Assembly: GCF_000759835.1 (NCBI RefSeq)
Contig: NZ_BBNB01000008.1
Coordinates: forward strand, 142,744 to 206,743
Direction of reading: 5' to 3'
Origin: Citrobacter sedlakii NBRC 105722
GTDB taxonomy: Bacteria > Pseudomonadota > Gammaproteobacteria > Enterobacterales > Enterobacteriaceae
Length of the DNA stretch: 64,000 bases
Below the pieces are notes generated by a model, which searched no databases, had not been told where the DNA came from, and worked only from the letters and a program-made list of their open reading frames with translations. Below are positions 10,007 to 22,458 of the stretch, piece after piece. Made by a program: the position numbers and the translations under genes. Each line of letters starts with the position of its first letter. Positions within the stretch are counted from its first letter, which is position 1.

Positions 10007-10022
10007 ATTTTGAGATCAAAAT
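10007..10022. promoter_or_regulatory. Possible operator/CRP site upstream of srlA
   Basis: Near-palindrome ATTTTGAGATCAAAAT about 80 bp before srlA. The srl operon is known to be controlled by CRP, SrlR and GutM, but the match to a CRP half-site (TTTGA for TGTGA) is imperfect, so the binding protein is uncertain. Confidence 0.4.
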
Positions 10023-10076
10023 AACACTTTTAAATCTTTCAATCTGATTAAAATAAATCACCAATTGGCAAGATAA

Positions 10077-11635
<1,559 letters not shown>

Positions 11636-11646
11636 GAGGTGTTGAG

Positions 11647-12009
11647 ATGACCGTCATTTACCAGACCACGATAACCCGCATTGGCCAGAGCGCGCCGGAT
11701 GCGCTGTGCGACCAGATGCTGATTACCTTCCGCGAAGGCGCGCCGGCGGATATCGAAGAGTTTTGCTTTATCCATTGCCATGGCGAACTGAACGGCACGC
11801 TGCAACCCGGCGCGCAATGTGAGCTGGGTCAGCATCGCTATCCGGTCACCGCCGTCGGCAGCGTGGCGGAACAGAATTTACGTGAACTGGGGCATATCAC
11901 CCTGCGCTTCGACGGACTGAACGAAGCGGAATTTCCCGGCACCGTGCACGTCGCGGGGCCCGTACCGGACGATATCGCGCCGGGCTGTATTTTGAAGTTT
12001 GTCGCTTAA
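11647..12009 (+). CDS. srlB: Sorbitol PTS enzyme IIA, SrlB
   Basis: Cytoplasmic IIA phosphocarrier of the glucitol system, accepting phosphate from HPr and passing it to the IIB domain of SrlE. 120 residues (E. coli 123). The likely phosphorylated histidine is His43 in FCFIHCHGELNG. Third gene of the operon, 10 bp before srlD. Confidence 0.96.
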   Translation: MTVIYQTTITRIGQSAPDALCDQMLITFREGAPADIEEFCFIHCHGELNGTLQPGAQCELGQHRYPVTAVGSVAEQNLRELGHITLRFDGLNEAEFPGTVHVAGPVPDDIAPGCILKFVA

Positions 12010-12019
12010 GGAGAGAAAA

Positions 12020-12799
12020 ATGAATCAGGTTGCCGTTGTCATTGGCGGAGGACAAACCCTGGGGGCGTTCCTGTGCCATGGGCTTGCAGCAGAAGGGTAT
12101 CGCGTGGCGGTTGTCGATATTCAAAGTGATAAGGCCGCCAACGTCGCGCAGGAGATCAACGCCGAATATGGTGAAGGTATGGCTTACGGCTTCGGCGCCG
12201 ACGCCACCAGCGAACAGAGCGTTCTTGCGCTCTCTCGCGGCGTGGATGAAATCTTTGGGCGCGTGGATCTGCTCGTCTACAGCGCGGGGATCGCGAAAGC
12301 GGCGTTTATCAGTGACTTCCAACTGGGCGATTTTGACCGCTCATTACAGGTGAATCTGGTCGGATATTTCCTCTGTGCGCGTGAATTTTCCCGTCTGATG
12401 ATTCGTGACGGTATTCAGGGACGCATTATTCAGATCAACTCTAAGTCCGGTAAAGTCGGTAGTAAGCATAATTCCGGCTACAGCGCGGCGAAGTTCGGCG
12501 GCGTCGGATTAACCCAGTCGCTGGCGCTGGATCTGGCGGAATACGGCATTACCGTACATTCGCTGATGCTGGGCAACCTGCTGAAGTCGCCAATGTTTCA
12601 GTCGCTACTGCCGCAGTACGCCACCAAGCTTGGCATTAAGCCGGACGAGGTGGAACAGTATTATATCGATAAAGTCCCGCTCAAACGCGGCTGCGATTAT
12701 CAGGATGTCCTGAACATGCTGCTGTTCTATGCCAGCGCGAAAGCGTCATACTGTACCGGACAATCAATCAACGTCACTGGCGGTCAGGTGATGTTCTGA
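12020..12799 (+). CDS. srlD: Sorbitol-6-phosphate 2-dehydrogenase
   Basis: NAD-dependent short-chain dehydrogenase that oxidises sorbitol-6-phosphate to fructose-6-phosphate. 259 residues from the ATG at 12020, preceded by GGAGAG; the ORF could open 21 nt earlier but that start lacks a ribosome site and the family starts MNQVAVV. The glycine-rich nucleotide site GGGQTLG is at the N-terminus, with catalytic Ser, and Tyr/Lys in GYSAAKFGG. Confidence 0.97.
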   Translation: MNQVAVVIGGGQTLGAFLCHGLAAEGYRVAVVDIQSDKAANVAQEINAEYGEGMAYGFGADATSEQSVLALSRGVDEIFGRVDLLVYSAGIAKAAFISDFQLGDFDRSLQVNLVGYFLCAREFSRLMIRDGIQGRIIQINSKSGKVGSKHNSGYSAAKFGGVGLTQSLALDLAEYGITVHSLMLGNLLKSPMFQSLLPQYATKLGIKPDEVEQYYIDKVPLKRGCDYQDVLNMLLFYASAKASYCTGQSINVTGGQVMF

Positions 12800-12809
12800 T
12801 AGTCACATA

Positions 12810-12884
12810 GCCCGGTGGCGCTACGCTTACCGGGCCTGCAAATCCCGGGTCTGTTAGCCGGATAAGGCGTCACCGCCATCCGGC
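12810..12884. repeat. REP-type palindromes between srlD and gutM
   Basis: Two inverted units: GCCCGGTGGCGCTACGC with TTACCGGGC, and GCCGGATAAGGCG with CGCCATCCGGC. They separate the enzyme genes from the regulators of the operon. Confidence 0.65.
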
Positions 12885-12904
12885 ATTCACGTAAGGAGCA
12901 CACG

Positions 12905-13264
12905 ATGGTTTCCGCACTGATTACCGTCGCCGTTATCGCCTGGTGCGTTCAACTGCTACTGGGCGGCTGGCAAATCGCCCGTTTCAACCGCGCGTTTGAC
13001 CAGCTATGCCTGCAAGGCCGGGTTGGCGTAGGACGTTCAGGCGGACGTTTTAAGCCCCGCGTCGTGGTCGCCATCGCGCTCGACAAAAATCAGCGCGTAA
13101 CCGATACGTTGTTTATGAAAGGACTGACAGTATTCGCCAGACCAATAAAAATTCCTGCCCTGCAGGGTAAACATCTTAATGAATTACAGCCTGATGTGAT
13201 CTTTCCCCATGATCCGCTGTCGCAGAATGCACTATCATTGGCGCTTAAACTGAAACATGGATAA
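12905..13264 (+). CDS. gutM: Glucitol operon activator GutM
   Basis: 119-residue activator of the sorbitol operon, working with the repressor SrlR in E. coli (also named srlM). A hydrophobic N-terminus (ALITVAVIAWCVQLLLGGW) looks like a membrane anchor; the rest is basic and soluble. Lies behind the REP elements and 68 bp before srlR. Confidence 0.93.
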   Translation: MVSALITVAVIAWCVQLLLGGWQIARFNRAFDQLCLQGRVGVGRSGGRFKPRVVVAIALDKNQRVTDTLFMKGLTVFARPIKIPALQGKHLNELQPDVIFPHDPLSQNALSLALKLKHG

Positions 13265-13332
13265 TTTCGTTGTGAATGCTAATAGCTTGCGAAATTATCA
13301 TTTCGAAACTTCAATTCAGGGTAATCACGCCT

Positions 13333-14106
13333 ATGAAACCTCGTCAGCGTCAGGCTGCCATTCTGGAGCATTTGCAAAAGCAGGGGAAATGCTCGGTTGA
13401 GGAACTGGCCCAGTACTTTGACACCACGGGCACCACCATTCGCAAGGATTTGGTCATTCTGGAAAATGCCGGTACCGTCATTCGCACCTATGGCGGCGTA
13501 GTGTTAAACAAAGAAGAATCCGATCCGCCTATCGATCACAAGACGTTGATCAATACGCATAAAAAAGAACGCATCGCCGAAGCGGCTGTCAGGTTTATCC
13601 ATGATGGCGATTCGATCATTCTGGATGCCGGAAGCACCGTATTACAGATGGTGCCAATGCTCACCCGCTTCAGCAATATCACCGTCATGACCAACAGCCT
13701 CCATATTGTTAACGCCTTGTCAGAGCTGGACAATGAACAAACCATCCTGATGCCCGGCGGCACCTTTCGTAAAAAATCTGCGTCATTTCACGGTCAGTTG
13801 GCAGAGAACGCCTTTGAGCAGTTCAGTTTTGATAAACTCTTTATGGGCACCGACGGCATTGACCTCGACGCAGGCGTCACCACCTTTAACGAGGTCTACA
13901 CCGTCAGCAAAGCGATGTGTAACGCCGCGCGCGAAGTCATACTGATGGCCGACTCGTCGAAGTTTGGCCGCAAAAGTCCCAACGTTGTTTGCAGTCTGGA
14001 GAGCGTCGATAAGCTGATTACCGATGCCGGTATCGATCCGGCGTTTCGTCAGGCGCTGGAAGAAAAAGGGATAGACGTGATCATAACCGGAGAAACCAAT
14101 GAGTGA
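13333..14106 (+). CDS. srlR: DeoR-family sorbitol operon repressor SrlR
   Basis: Represses the srl operon in the absence of sorbitol. 257 residues from the ATG at 13333, giving the E. coli length; an upstream in-frame ATG at 13276 adds 19 residues with no family match. The DeoR helix-turn-helix is at residues 5-55 ([20 protein letters not shown]), followed by the sugar-phosphate sensor domain with LDAGST and [10 protein letters not shown]. It overlaps gutQ by 8 bp. Confidence 0.96.
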   Translation: MKPRQRQAAILEHLQKQGKCSVEELAQYFDTTGTTIRKDLVILENAGTVIRTYGGVVLNKEESDPPIDHKTLINTHKKERIAEAAVRFIHDGDSIILDAGSTVLQMVPMLTRFSNITVMTNSLHIVNALSELDNEQTILMPGGTFRKKSASFHGQLAENAFEQFSFDKLFMGTDGIDLDAGVTTFNEVYTVSKAMCNAAREVILMADSSKFGRKSPNVVCSLESVDKLITDAGIDPAFRQALEEKGIDVIITGETNE

Positions 14107-15064
14107 TGCACTACTGAACGCTGGCCGTCAAACACTGCTGCTGGAACTGCAGGAAGCCAGCCGCCTGCCGGAACGCCTGGGTGACGATTTTGTTCGCGCT
14201 GCCAACACCATTATCCACTGTGAAGGCAAAGTGATTGTCTCGGGTATTGGCAAGTCCGGGCATATCGGCAAAAAAATCGCCGCAACCCTCGCCAGCACCG
14301 GCACCCCTGCCTTTTTCGTTCATCCGGCGGAAGCGCTACACGGCGATCTCGGGATGATAGAAAGCCGGGACGTGATGCTGTTTATCTCCTATTCGGGCGG
14401 CGCTAAAGAGCTGGATCTGATCATCCCGCGCCTGGAAGACAAATCCATTACCCTGCTGGCGATGACCGGCAAGCCGAACTCACCGCTGGGTCTGGCGGCC
14501 AAAGCCGTTCTGGACATTTCAGTCGAACGGGAAGCCTGCCCGATGCACCTGGCCCCCACGTCCAGCACGGTGAACACCCTGATGATGGGCGACGCGCTGG
14601 CAATGGCGGTGATGCAGGCGCGCGGCTTCAATGAAGAGGATTTTGCCCGCTCGCATCCGGCGGGAGCGCTCGGGGCGCGTCTGCTGAATAAGGTGCATCA
14701 TTTGATGCGGCGCGACGACGCGGTGCCGCAGGTTCAGTTGTCCACCAGCGTGATGGATGCCATGCTCGAATTAAGCCGTACCGGACTCGGCCTGGTCGCC
14801 GTCTGTGACGCGCAAATGCAGGTCAAAGGCGTCTTTACCGACGGCGACCTGCGCCGCTGGTTAGTGGGCGGCGGCGCGCTGACCACGCCAGTCAGCGAAG
14901 CGATGACCCACAATGGCATTACGCTCCAGGCCGACAGTCGCGCTATCGACGCCAAAGAAATCCTGATGAAACGCAAAATCACCGCCGCGCCGGTGGTTGA
15001 TGAAAACGGCAAGCTCACCGGCGCCATCAACCTGCAGGATTTCTACCAGGCCGGGATCCTCTAA
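14099..15064 (+). CDS. gutQ: Arabinose-5-phosphate isomerase GutQ
   Basis: Interconverts ribulose-5-phosphate and arabinose-5-phosphate, a KDO precursor; GutQ duplicates KdsD activity. 321 residues with an N-terminal SIS domain ([21 protein letters not shown], about 47-67) and two C-terminal CBS domains from about 205. Overlaps srlR by 8 bp. Its stop codon overlaps that of convergent norR by 4 bp, leaving no room for a terminator. Confidence 0.95.
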   Translation: MSDALLNAGRQTLLLELQEASRLPERLGDDFVRAANTIIHCEGKVIVSGIGKSGHIGKKIAATLASTGTPAFFVHPAEALHGDLGMIESRDVMLFISYSGGAKELDLIIPRLEDKSITLLAMTGKPNSPLGLAAKAVLDISVEREACPMHLAPTSSTVNTLMMGDALAMAVMQARGFNEEDFARSHPAGALGARLLNKVHHLMRRDDAVPQVQLSTSVMDAMLELSRTGLGLVAVCDAQMQVKGVFTDGDLRRWLVGGGALTTPVSEAMTHNGITLQADSRAIDAKEILMKRKITAAPVVDENGKLTGAINLQDFYQAGIL

Positions 15065-16578
15065 CTTTTCAACCCCAGACGCTTCGCCAGCCGGTGCAGG
15101 TTGGCGACGTCCATTTCTAACGCCCGGGCGCTGGCCGCCCAGTTGTGATGATGCTGCGCCAGCGCACGGCGGATCGTCTCGCGCTGAAACGACTCGGTAG
15201 CATCACGCAGATTAACCGCCTGCGGCATCTCCGGCGCAACGTCTGTTTGCGAAGCGGGGGCATCGTCCAGGCGAGCGAAATGCTGCGCTTCCAGCACCAC
15301 TTCATCCCCAGCCCGTGTCGCCCGCGCCAGCACCACTGCGCGGTGAATCGCATGCTCCAGCTCGCGGACGTTACCCGGCCAGGCATAGTTCAGCAGATAA
15401 TTTCGCGCCCCCGGGCTCAGCGCCACCCGGGAAAGTCCCAGCCGCAACCGGCACTGCTCGCAGAAATAGCCCGCCAGCAGCACCGCATCCTCCCCGCGCT
15501 CGCGCAGCGGGGGAACGGACAGCGGAAAAACGCTCAGACGGTGGAACAAGTCAGCACGAAAGCGCCCTGCCATCACCTCTTCGCGCAGGTCGCGGTTGGT
15601 GGCCGCCAGTACGCGTACGTCCACCCGCAGACTGCGATCGTCGCCAACCCGCTGAATATCGCCGTACTGTAAGACGCGCAAAAGTTTGGCCTGCAAGGCC
15701 AATGACAGCTCGCCGATTTCATCCAGAAACAGCGTGCCGTTATCGGCCATTTCAAATTTCCCGCTACGGTTGCTGATGGCCCCGGTAAACGCGCCTTTGA
15801 CATGACCAAACAGTTCGCTCTCCGCCACGCTTTCCGGCAGCGCGGCGCAGTTGAGATACACCAGCGGATTTACCGCGCGCGGCGATCCCTCATGAATCGC
15901 TTTCGCCACCAGCTCTTTCCCGGTGCCGGTTTCGCCGCTGATAAGGACGTTGAGATCGGAGGCCGCCACAATCTCAATCTCTTTTTTCAGCTGCATCATG
16001 CCGGGCGACAGGCCAATCATCTGCGTCTCTTTTACCTGGCCGAAATCGGTCGTCGAACCGGGCAGCATATTCTGGCTTTCCAGCTGTTCTATCAGCAGCG
16101 CATTGCTGAGCGCGCCAGCGGCCAGCGCGGCGATAAGGCGGAGCTCCTCATCGCTGAAAACGTCAAACTGGTCGGGCTCCATACCATCAAGAGTCAGCGC
16201 GCCGATCAGGTTTTGCCCGGCAAACAGCGGCAGGCCGATGCAGGCATGCACTTTTAAACTCTCCTGACCGGGAATCAGCCCATCGTAGGGGTCAGGCAGA
16301 TCGCTGTCTGCGGGAAAACGCACCACGTCCCCGGCGCGGGCGATGGCTTCCAGACGCGGGTGACCTTCAAGGGTAAAGCGCCTGCCCAACACGTCCTGCG
16401 CCAGACCGTCGATCGCCAGCGGAATAAACTGGCGCGCCTCATAACGCAGCAGCGCGGAAGCATCGCACTCCAGCACCTGGCGTAGCGTGGTTATCAGGCG
16501 CTGAAAGCGATCCTGATGCCCGACGCCGCGCTGTAATTCGATGGCGATCCCCGCCAGTACGTCAACGGAAAAACTCAT
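15061..16578 (-). CDS. norR: Nitric oxide-responsive sigma-54 activator NorR
   Basis: Senses NO through a mononuclear iron in its N-terminal GAF domain and activates norVW with sigma-54 RNA polymerase. 505 residues (E. coli 504) from the ATG at 16578; a start 30 nt upstream is rejected by length. Domains are GAF (about 20-170), AAA+ (about 190-430; Walker A GETGTGKE, sigma-54-contacting GAFTGA) and a C-terminal Fis-type helix-turn-helix ending [11 protein letters not shown]. Divergent from norV; its own start region lies beside the NorR boxes. Confidence 0.96.
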   Translation of the reverse strand: MSFSVDVLAGIAIELQRGVGHQDRFQRLITTLRQVLECDASALLRYEARQFIPLAIDGLAQDVLGRRFTLEGHPRLEAIARAGDVVRFPADSDLPDPYDGLIPGQESLKVHACIGLPLFAGQNLIGALTLDGMEPDQFDVFSDEELRLIAALAAGALSNALLIEQLESQNMLPGSTTDFGQVKETQMIGLSPGMMQLKKEIEIVAASDLNVLISGETGTGKELVAKAIHEGSPRAVNPLVYLNCAALPESVAESELFGHVKGAFTGAISNRSGKFEMADNGTLFLDEIGELSLALQAKLLRVLQYGDIQRVGDDRSLRVDVRVLAATNRDLREEVMAGRFRADLFHRLSVFPLSVPPLRERGEDAVLLAGYFCEQCRLRLGLSRVALSPGARNYLLNYAWPGNVRELEHAIHRAVVLARATRAGDEVVLEAQHFARLDDAPASQTDVAPEMPQAVNLRDATESFQRETIRRALAQHHHNWAASARALEMDVANLHRLAKRLGLKS

Positions 16579-16590
16579 GGCTACCTCATT

Positions 16591-16646
16591 GTCATTTTGA
16601 CAATACATAATGTCATATTGACATCATTAATCATAGTCTTTTTGAC
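16591..16646. promoter_or_regulatory. Three NorR enhancer sites
   Basis: Three copies of GTC-(A/T)-T-(T/A)-TTGAC: GTCATTTTGAC (16591-16601), GTCATATTGAC (16612-16622) and GTCTTTTTGAC (16636-16646). They match the GT-N7-AC NorR recognition pattern and lie between norR and the norV sigma-54 promoter. Confidence 0.9.
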
Positions 16647-16701
16647 TATCACTATAAATATAAAAAATAACAAATCATTAAAAATCAAAGAGATAAATAG
16701 T

Positions 16702-16716
16702 TGGCACGTAACCTGC
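16702..16716 (+). promoter_or_regulatory. Sigma-54 promoter of norVW
   Basis: TGGCACG at -24 and TGC at -12 with GG-N10-GC spacing (GG at 16703-16704, GC at 16715-16716). It is 50 bp before the norV start and downstream of the NorR sites. Confidence 0.88.
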
Positions 16717-16765
16717 AATAAGCAAAGCAACACTTTTGAACAACGCTGAATTAATTGAGGTTGCT

Positions 16766-18211
16766 ATGTCTATTCTGGTTAAAAATAACATTCATTGGGT
16801 TGGCCAACGTGACTGGGAAGTACGCGATTTTCACGGCACCGAATACAAAACGCTGCGCGGCAGCAGCTATAACAGCTATCTGATTCGCGAAGAAAAAAAC
16901 GTACTGATCGACACCGTTGATCATAAATTCAGCCGCGTATTCGTACAGAATTTACGGGGTGAAATTGACCTTGCGGATATCGATTACATCATCATTAACC
17001 ACGCGGAAGAAGATCATGCCGGGGCGTTGACGGAGCTAATGACTCAGATCCCGGACACGCCCATCTACTGCACCGCCAACGCCATCGATTCGATCACCGG
17101 CCATCACCATCATCCGGAATGGAACTTTAAGGTAGTGAAAACTGGCGACACACTGGATATCGGCAACGGCAAACAGCTGATCTTCGTCGAAACCCCGATG
17201 CTGCATTGGCCGGACAGTATGATGACCTACATGACCGGCGATGCGGTGTTGTTCAGTAACGACGCCTTCGGCCAGCACTACTGCGACGAACGTCTGTTCA
17301 ATGATGAAGTGGATCAAACCGAACTGTTTGAACAGTGCCAACGCTACTACGCTAACATCCTGACGCCGTTCAGCCGCCTGGTGACGCCCAAGATCACTGA
17401 AATCCTCGGCTTTAACCTGCCGGTCGATATGATCGCCACCTCCCACGGCGTGGTCTGGCGCGATAATCCCACGCAAATCGTTGAGCTGTATCTGAAATGG
17501 GCGGCGGACTACCAGGAAGATCGCATCACTATCTTCTATGACACCATGTCCAACAATACCCGCATGATGGCGGATGCCATCGCCCAGGGGATTAACGAAG
17601 TTGACCCAAACGTGGCGGTAAAAATCTTTAACGTCGCCCGCAGCGACAAAAACGAAATCCTGACCAACGTCTTCCGATCCAAAGGCGTACTGGTCGGTAC
17701 CTCGACGATGAATAATGTGATGATGCCAAAAATCGCCGGACTGGTGGAAGAGATGACCGGCTTGCGCTTTCGTAACAAGCGCGCCAGCGCTTTTGGTTCT
17801 CACGGCTGGAGCGGCGGCGCGGTTGATCGTCTCTCTACCCGCCTGCAGGATGCCGGCTTTGAGATGTCCCTGAGCCTGAAGGCGAAATGGCGTCCGGATC
17901 TGGACGCGCTGGAACTGTGCCGTCAGCACGGGCGCGACATTGCCCGTCAGTGGGCGCTCGCACCGCTGCCGGAAGCCGCGCCGAAAGCGGTAGCAGCAGA
18001 AAGCGCGCCAGTTGAAGCCCCTGCGACCGCCGATCTCGGCCCCTGCATGCAGTGCAGCGTCTGCCAGTGGATCTACGACCCGGAAAAAGGTGAGCCGCTG
18101 CAGGACGTCGCACCGGGTACGCCGTGGAGTGAGGTTCCGGACAACTTCCTGTGCCCGGAATGCTCATTAGGTAAGGACGTGTTCGACGAGCTGGCGACGG
18201 AGGCAAAATGA
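16766..18211 (+). CDS. norV: Anaerobic nitric oxide reductase flavorubredoxin NorV
   Basis: Reduces NO to N2O under anaerobic conditions. 481 residues from the ATG at 16766 (E. coli 479); the open frame 30 nt upstream is not used by the family. Order: metallo-beta-lactamase-like di-iron domain with HAEEDHAG near residue 79, flavodoxin domain with the FMN loop YDTMSNNTR near 262, an Ala/Pro linker, and a C-terminal rubredoxin with CSVC and CPEC cysteine pairs. Overlaps norW by 4 bp. Driven by NorR and sigma-54. Confidence 0.97.
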   Translation: MSILVKNNIHWVGQRDWEVRDFHGTEYKTLRGSSYNSYLIREEKNVLIDTVDHKFSRVFVQNLRGEIDLADIDYIIINHAEEDHAGALTELMTQIPDTPIYCTANAIDSITGHHHHPEWNFKVVKTGDTLDIGNGKQLIFVETPMLHWPDSMMTYMTGDAVLFSNDAFGQHYCDERLFNDEVDQTELFEQCQRYYANILTPFSRLVTPKITEILGFNLPVDMIATSHGVVWRDNPTQIVELYLKWAADYQEDRITIFYDTMSNNTRMMADAIAQGINEVDPNVAVKIFNVARSDKNEILTNVFRSKGVLVGTSTMNNVMMPKIAGLVEEMTGLRFRNKRASAFGSHGWSGGAVDRLSTRLQDAGFEMSLSLKAKWRPDLDALELCRQHGRDIARQWALAPLPEAAPKAVAAESAPVEAPATADLGPCMQCSVCQWIYDPEKGEPLQDVAPGTPWSEVPDNFLCPECSLGKDVFDELATEAK

Positions 18212-19341
18212 ACCGGGGAATCGTTATCATTGGTTCGGGCTTTGCCGCCCGCCAGTTAGTGAAAAACATCCGTAAACAGGACGCGGAAATCCCGTTAACC
18301 CTGATTGCTGCCGATAGCATGGACGAGTACAACAAACCCGATCTCAGCCATGTGATAAGCCAGTCGCAACGCGCCGACGATCTCACCCGCCAGTCGGCGG
18401 GCGAGTTTGCCGAACAGTTCAACCTGCGCCTGTTCCCGCATACCTGGGTGACCGACATCGATGCCGACGCCCACGTGGTGAAAAGTCAGGATACGCAATG
18501 GCAGTATGAAAAGCTGGTTCTTGCCACGGGCGCGGCAGCCTTTGTTCCGCCCGTCCCGGGACGTGAGTTAATGCTCACGTTAAACAGCCAGCAAGAATAC
18601 CGCGCCTGTGAAACGCAGTTGCGCGACGCCCAGCGGGTGCTGATTGTCGGGGGCGGTCTTATCGGCAGCGAATTAGCGATGGATTTTTGCCGTGCGGGCA
18701 AGGCGGTCACGCTGATCGACAACGCCGCCAGCCTTCTCGCCTCGCTGATGCCGCCGGAAGTGAGCAGTCGCTTACAGCACCGGCTTACCGATATGGGCGT
18801 GCATCTGCTGCTGAAGTCACAGTTACAGCGTCTGGAAAAAACCGCCACCGGTATTCGCGCCGCGCTGGATCGCGAACGCAGCATTGAAGTGGATGCCGTG
18901 ATTGCCGCCACCGGCCTGCGACCGGAAACCGCACTGGCGCGCCGCGCCGGTGTGAACGTGAATCGCGGCGTCTGCGTGGATACCTGTCTGCAAACCAGCA
19001 ACGCGGATATTTATGCCATTGGCGACTGCGCAGAAATCAACGGTCAGGTACTGCCATTCCTGCAACCGATACAGCTTAGCGCAATGTACCTGGCGAAAAA
19101 CCTGCTCGGCGGCAACGCGCCGCTGAAACTGCCCGCCATGCTGGTAAAAGTCAAAACCCCGGAACTGCCGCTGCATCTTGCCGGAGAAACCCAGCGACGC
19201 GATCTCGCCTGGCAGATCAGCGCGGAATCCGACGGAATGGTGGCAAAGGGGATGAACAAGGAAGGGCAACTTTGCGCCTTTGTCGTGAGCGAAGACCGCA
19301 TGAAAGAGGCCTTCGCCCTGCTGAAATCGTTGCCGGCGTAA
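18208..19341 (+). CDS. norW: NADH:flavorubredoxin reductase NorW
   Basis: FAD protein that passes electrons from NADH to the rubredoxin domain of NorV. 377 residues, same as E. coli. The FAD site is [13 protein letters not shown] at the N-terminus, the NAD site [14 protein letters not shown] near residue 150, and a second FAD motif [10 protein letters not shown] near 268. Second gene of norVW, followed by a strong terminator. Confidence 0.96.
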   Translation: MNRGIVIIGSGFAARQLVKNIRKQDAEIPLTLIAADSMDEYNKPDLSHVISQSQRADDLTRQSAGEFAEQFNLRLFPHTWVTDIDADAHVVKSQDTQWQYEKLVLATGAAAFVPPVPGRELMLTLNSQQEYRACETQLRDAQRVLIVGGGLIGSELAMDFCRAGKAVTLIDNAASLLASLMPPEVSSRLQHRLTDMGVHLLLKSQLQRLEKTATGIRAALDRERSIEVDAVIAATGLRPETALARRAGVNVNRGVCVDTCLQTSNADIYAIGDCAEINGQVLPFLQPIQLSAMYLAKNLLGGNAPLKLPAMLVKVKTPELPLHLAGETQRRDLAWQISAESDGMVAKGMNKEGQLCAFVVSEDRMKEAFALLKSLPA

Positions 19342-19421
19342 CGCCTGCCGCGCCCTCCGGCCACAATGCCCCTGCTTTATTAACCTCACGAACACGGACG
19401 TTCATTATTGCTTGTTGCTTT

Positions 19422-19446
19422 GCCCCGGCAGTCCCGGGGCTTTTTT
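19422..19446 (+). terminator. norVW terminator
   Basis: Stem GCCCCGG/CCGGGGC followed by TTTTTT. The T-run overlaps the stop codon of convergent hypF (19445-19447). Confidence 0.9.
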
Positions 19447-21688
19447 ATTTATGCCGCGCCAGCCAGCGCGCCGCCGCAATTACGCCCTGCCCAAACGAAA
19501 GTCCGCCGTCGCCCGCCGGGAGCTGCTGCGGAAAGAGCAGATTAAAATCAGACAGGTGAACCGTCAGTCGCGCCCGCAACAAACGGTTGTGCATCACGCC
19601 GCCGCTAAAGACCAACGTGGAGATCCCCCGCGCAGTGGCCTGCTTGCGCATCATCGTGGCAAACCCTTGCGCCAGCGCGTCATGGAATGCCCATGCGCGT
19701 TCTGCCAGCGGGGCTTGCCAGTCCAGCCATTGCCGCCAGAAGGTCGCCAAATCCAACAGGTTTCCGCTCAACGGTAACGTCACCGGATGTGGAACATCGT
19801 CGCACTGAACGGCCAGCGCTTCCAGCGCACAGGCGGCTTCGCCTTCATAGCTGAGCGACGTGGGCGCGCAGCCCAACGCCGCCGCCACAGCGTCAAATAA
19901 GCGACCACAGGAAGAGGCCAGCGGCGCGTTGATCCCACGCTCAATGGCGCGGGCCAGCACGGGCCAGTTCTGCTGCTGCGCCGCAGCGGTTTCTGGCGAC
20001 TGCTGCCAGTCAGGAACAAACTGCAGGCACTGGGCGAGCAGATTGCGCCAGGGTTGAATCGCGGCGAGATCGCCCCCCGGCAGCGCCACGGCTGGCAGCC
20101 CGCCGAGATGTTCACAGTCCTGGTAATTTACCCGCAGACATTCGCCGCCCCACAGCGCGCCCGCCTCTCCCATGCCGATACCGTCCAGGGTCAGGGCGAT
20201 AACATCGCCGCCGTCCAGCGGCCAGCCGTGTTCGGCCAGACAGGCCGCCGCATGGGCGTGATGATGAAGCACCGTTTCCGTCGGCAACGCCATCTCGCCA
20301 GCCCACTGGCTGGAGACATAACCCGGATGGGCATCGCAAACCAGCCTCTGGGGCGTAAAGTCGTAGATGTTCTGGATCAAGCGCAGCGCCTCGCGCCACT
20401 GGCTCTGGATGCCATCATCGCTCAGATCGCCCAGATGTTGGCTGAGAACCGCCTGTCCGCCACGCACCAGACAGAAGGTATTTTTCAGATCCGCCCCCAG
20501 GCACAACATCGGCGGCAGGTCGCGAAATCCCGGCGGCAGCGTCAGCGCGTCCGGCACATACCCGCGCGAACGCCGCAGCATTTCACCGCTTTCGCGTACC
20601 ACCGAATCGTCCATTCGCTGCACAATGTCGCGGTTATGCAGCAGGAATCCGTCGGCGATGGCCTGCAAATCGTCCAGCGCCTGCGTATTGGTGATGGCTG
20701 GCGGCTTGCCGCTAAGGTTGCCGGAGGTCATGACCAGCGGAAAACCCAGTTCCTGTAACAGCAGATGTTGCAACGGATTGGCTGGCAGCATGACTCCCAC
20801 TTCGTTGAGGCCGGGGGCTATGGCCTCGCATAATGCAGCCACGTGTCGTTTGTCGATCAGCACAATCGGTGCGGCGGGCGTGCGCAACACGTTGCGCGCC
20901 GCTTCCGGCAAGCCGCGATCGTCAGGCAACATCACCGCCAGCGGTTTCGCCGGACGACGCTTACGCATGCGTAGCGTGGCCACCGCCCGGGAATTTCGTG
21001 CGTCGCAAGCCAGATGAAATCCGCCAATGCCCTTAACGGCAACGATTCCCCCCGCTTTCAGCACGTTGACCGCCGTCATCAGCGCGGCGTCTTTTTCTGC
21101 ACGTTCTTCGCCGCTCCGCCATTCAAGGTGCGGACCGCAGGCCGGACACGCCACCGGCTGGGCGTGAAAGCGACGGTCATGGGGATCGCGGTACTCTTTT
21201 TCACATGCTGGACACAGCGGAAAGGCCGCCATGACGGTGTAAGGACGGTCGTAGGGCATCGCGCGAATAATCGTAAAGCGCGGACCGCAGTGCGTACAGT
21301 TGATGAAGGGATAACGGTAGCGCCGTTCGCCAGGCGCGTTCATTTCCGCCAGACATTCCGGGCAGGTCGCCGCATCGGGCACGATCTGCGTGTTCATGGC
21401 GCCGCCTGCGCTTTGTCGGATGGTAAATTCCGCAGGAGGCAGCGACCAGGTAAACGGCTCTCTCTCTACGCTGTCAATCCGCGCCAGGGGGGGACAATGT
21501 TTGTGAAGCGCGGTGATAAACACTGCGGGGTCTTCCAGCAAACGCACCACCACGCCGTCGCCATCGTTGCAGACATCGCCATGCAACTGCAGATGCTGCG
21601 CCAGTTGCCAGACAAAAGGGCGAAATCCAACGCCCTGCACTTTGCCCCGAATGCGCAGCGCTACGCCAGCATGGTTGATTGTTTCCAT
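19445..21688 (-). CDS. hypF: Hydrogenase maturation carbamoyltransferase HypF
   Basis: Takes carbamoyl phosphate and transfers the carbamoyl group to the C-terminal cysteine of HypE, the first step toward the CN ligands of the NiFe centre. 747 residues (E. coli 750). Domains are an N-terminal acylphosphatase ([17 protein letters not shown]), a double zinc-finger region with CPEC/CTHC and CPAC/CPACG pairs, a YrdC-like domain, and a C-terminal Kae1-like domain with [14 protein letters not shown]. Second gene after hydN, 140 bp apart with REP-like sequence between. Confidence 0.96.
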   Translation of the reverse strand: METINHAGVALRIRGKVQGVGFRPFVWQLAQHLQLHGDVCNDGDGVVVRLLEDPAVFITALHKHCPPLARIDSVEREPFTWSLPPAEFTIRQSAGGAMNTQIVPDAATCPECLAEMNAPGERRYRYPFINCTHCGPRFTIIRAMPYDRPYTVMAAFPLCPACEKEYRDPHDRRFHAQPVACPACGPHLEWRSGEERAEKDAALMTAVNVLKAGGIVAVKGIGGFHLACDARNSRAVATLRMRKRRPAKPLAVMLPDDRGLPEAARNVLRTPAAPIVLIDKRHVAALCEAIAPGLNEVGVMLPANPLQHLLLQELGFPLVMTSGNLSGKPPAITNTQALDDLQAIADGFLLHNRDIVQRMDDSVVRESGEMLRRSRGYVPDALTLPPGFRDLPPMLCLGADLKNTFCLVRGGQAVLSQHLGDLSDDGIQSQWREALRLIQNIYDFTPQRLVCDAHPGYVSSQWAGEMALPTETVLHHHAHAAACLAEHGWPLDGGDVIALTLDGIGMGEAGALWGGECLRVNYQDCEHLGGLPAVALPGGDLAAIQPWRNLLAQCLQFVPDWQQSPETAAAQQQNWPVLARAIERGINAPLASSCGRLFDAVAAALGCAPTSLSYEGEAACALEALAVQCDDVPHPVTLPLSGNLLDLATFWRQWLDWQAPLAERAWAFHDALAQGFATMMRKQATARGISTLVFSGGVMHNRLLRARLTVHLSDFNLLFPQQLPAGDGGLSFGQGVIAAARWLARHK

Positions 21689-21710
21689 CGTCTTCTCTCA
21701 CCGTGATCCG

Positions 21711-21792
21711 CACTGTACCGGAAGGCGGCTTCGCCTCCTCCGGCCTACCAATTGTCGCGCTTGCGGGCCTGATAAACGCAGCGCCATCAGGC
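21711..21792. repeat. REP-type palindromes between hydN and hypF
   Basis: Inverted GC-rich units (CCGGAAGGCGGCTTCGCCTCCTCCGG, given here as 21719-21743, then GCGGGCCTGATAAACGC with GCGCCATCAGGC). Typical mRNA-stabilising REP sequence inside a probable two-gene operon. Confidence 0.55.
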
Positions 21793-21828
21793 ATAAAAGC
21801 TGAACTATTTTACGCGGATTTTCAGCGA

Positions 21829-22374
21829 TCAGAACAGCAAAGACGCAGAGGAATCCAGCGCGGCGCGGCGACGTTTTTCCGCACTGAGCTGCTCAAGCTT
21901 ATTGCGGTCAACGCAAATCAGCGCATGGGTCGGGCAGGCTTCCATACACGCCGGTCCCGCTTCGCGGTGATGGCACAGGTCGCACTTGTTGGCTTCCGCT
22001 TTTTCCGCACGAACATTCAGCCCTGCTCCGCTGTTGCGAACAACCGGACGTACGACCACTTCCATCGCGCCATACGGACAGGCCACCACGCAGGTTTTAC
22101 AACCAATGCAGCGCTCTTGCATCACGTGAACAAAGCCTTTGTCGCGGCTGATGGCGCCGTTCGGGCAGACATTGGCGCAGGGTGCGTCTTCGCACTGGCG
22201 GCACAGCGTCGCGGTAGAAACATTTACGCCTTTAATGACATGAATGCGGGGTAAAAAGGTTTCAGGGGTCAGGGACGCGCAGTCCTGGTTTTCCTGATGG
22301 GAGACCACGCAGGCCACTTCACAGGTACGGCAACCAATGCATTTATTGGCGTCTGCAATGATGAAACGGTTCAT
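21829..22374 (-). CDS. hydN: 4Fe-4S electron transfer protein HydN
   Basis: Ferredoxin-like protein linked to formate dehydrogenase H. 181 residues from the ATG at 22374; the open frame extends 42 nt further upstream but into the promoter. Four cysteine clusters are seen: CIGCRTCEVAC, CRQCEDAPCANVC, CIGCKTCVVACPYG and CDLCHHREAGPACMEAC. The C-terminus is about six residues longer than in E. coli (175). First gene of a hydN-hypF unit preceded by a sigma-54-type promoter. Confidence 0.93.
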   Translation of the reverse strand: MNRFIIADANKCIGCRTCEVACVVSHQENQDCASLTPETFLPRIHVIKGVNVSTATLCRQCEDAPCANVCPNGAISRDKGFVHVMQERCIGCKTCVVACPYGAMEVVVRPVVRNSGAGLNVRAEKAEANKCDLCHHREAGPACMEACPTHALICVDRNKLEQLSAEKRRRAALDSSASLLF

Positions 22375-22412
22375 CAATTTCTCCAGCAATGACAGTTCGT
22401 GCGCCTGAGCAT

Positions 22413-22427
22413 TCACAAATCATGCCA
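22413..22427 (-). promoter_or_regulatory. Probable sigma-54 promoter of hydN-hypF
   Basis: On the minus strand, TGGCATGATTTGTGA: a good -24 element (TGGCA), but the -12 position reads GA instead of GC. The hydN-hypF unit is known to be FhlA and sigma-54 dependent in E. coli. Confidence 0.6.
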
Positions 22428-22458
22428 GTTTTTATCTTATTGTTATATATAACAATTT

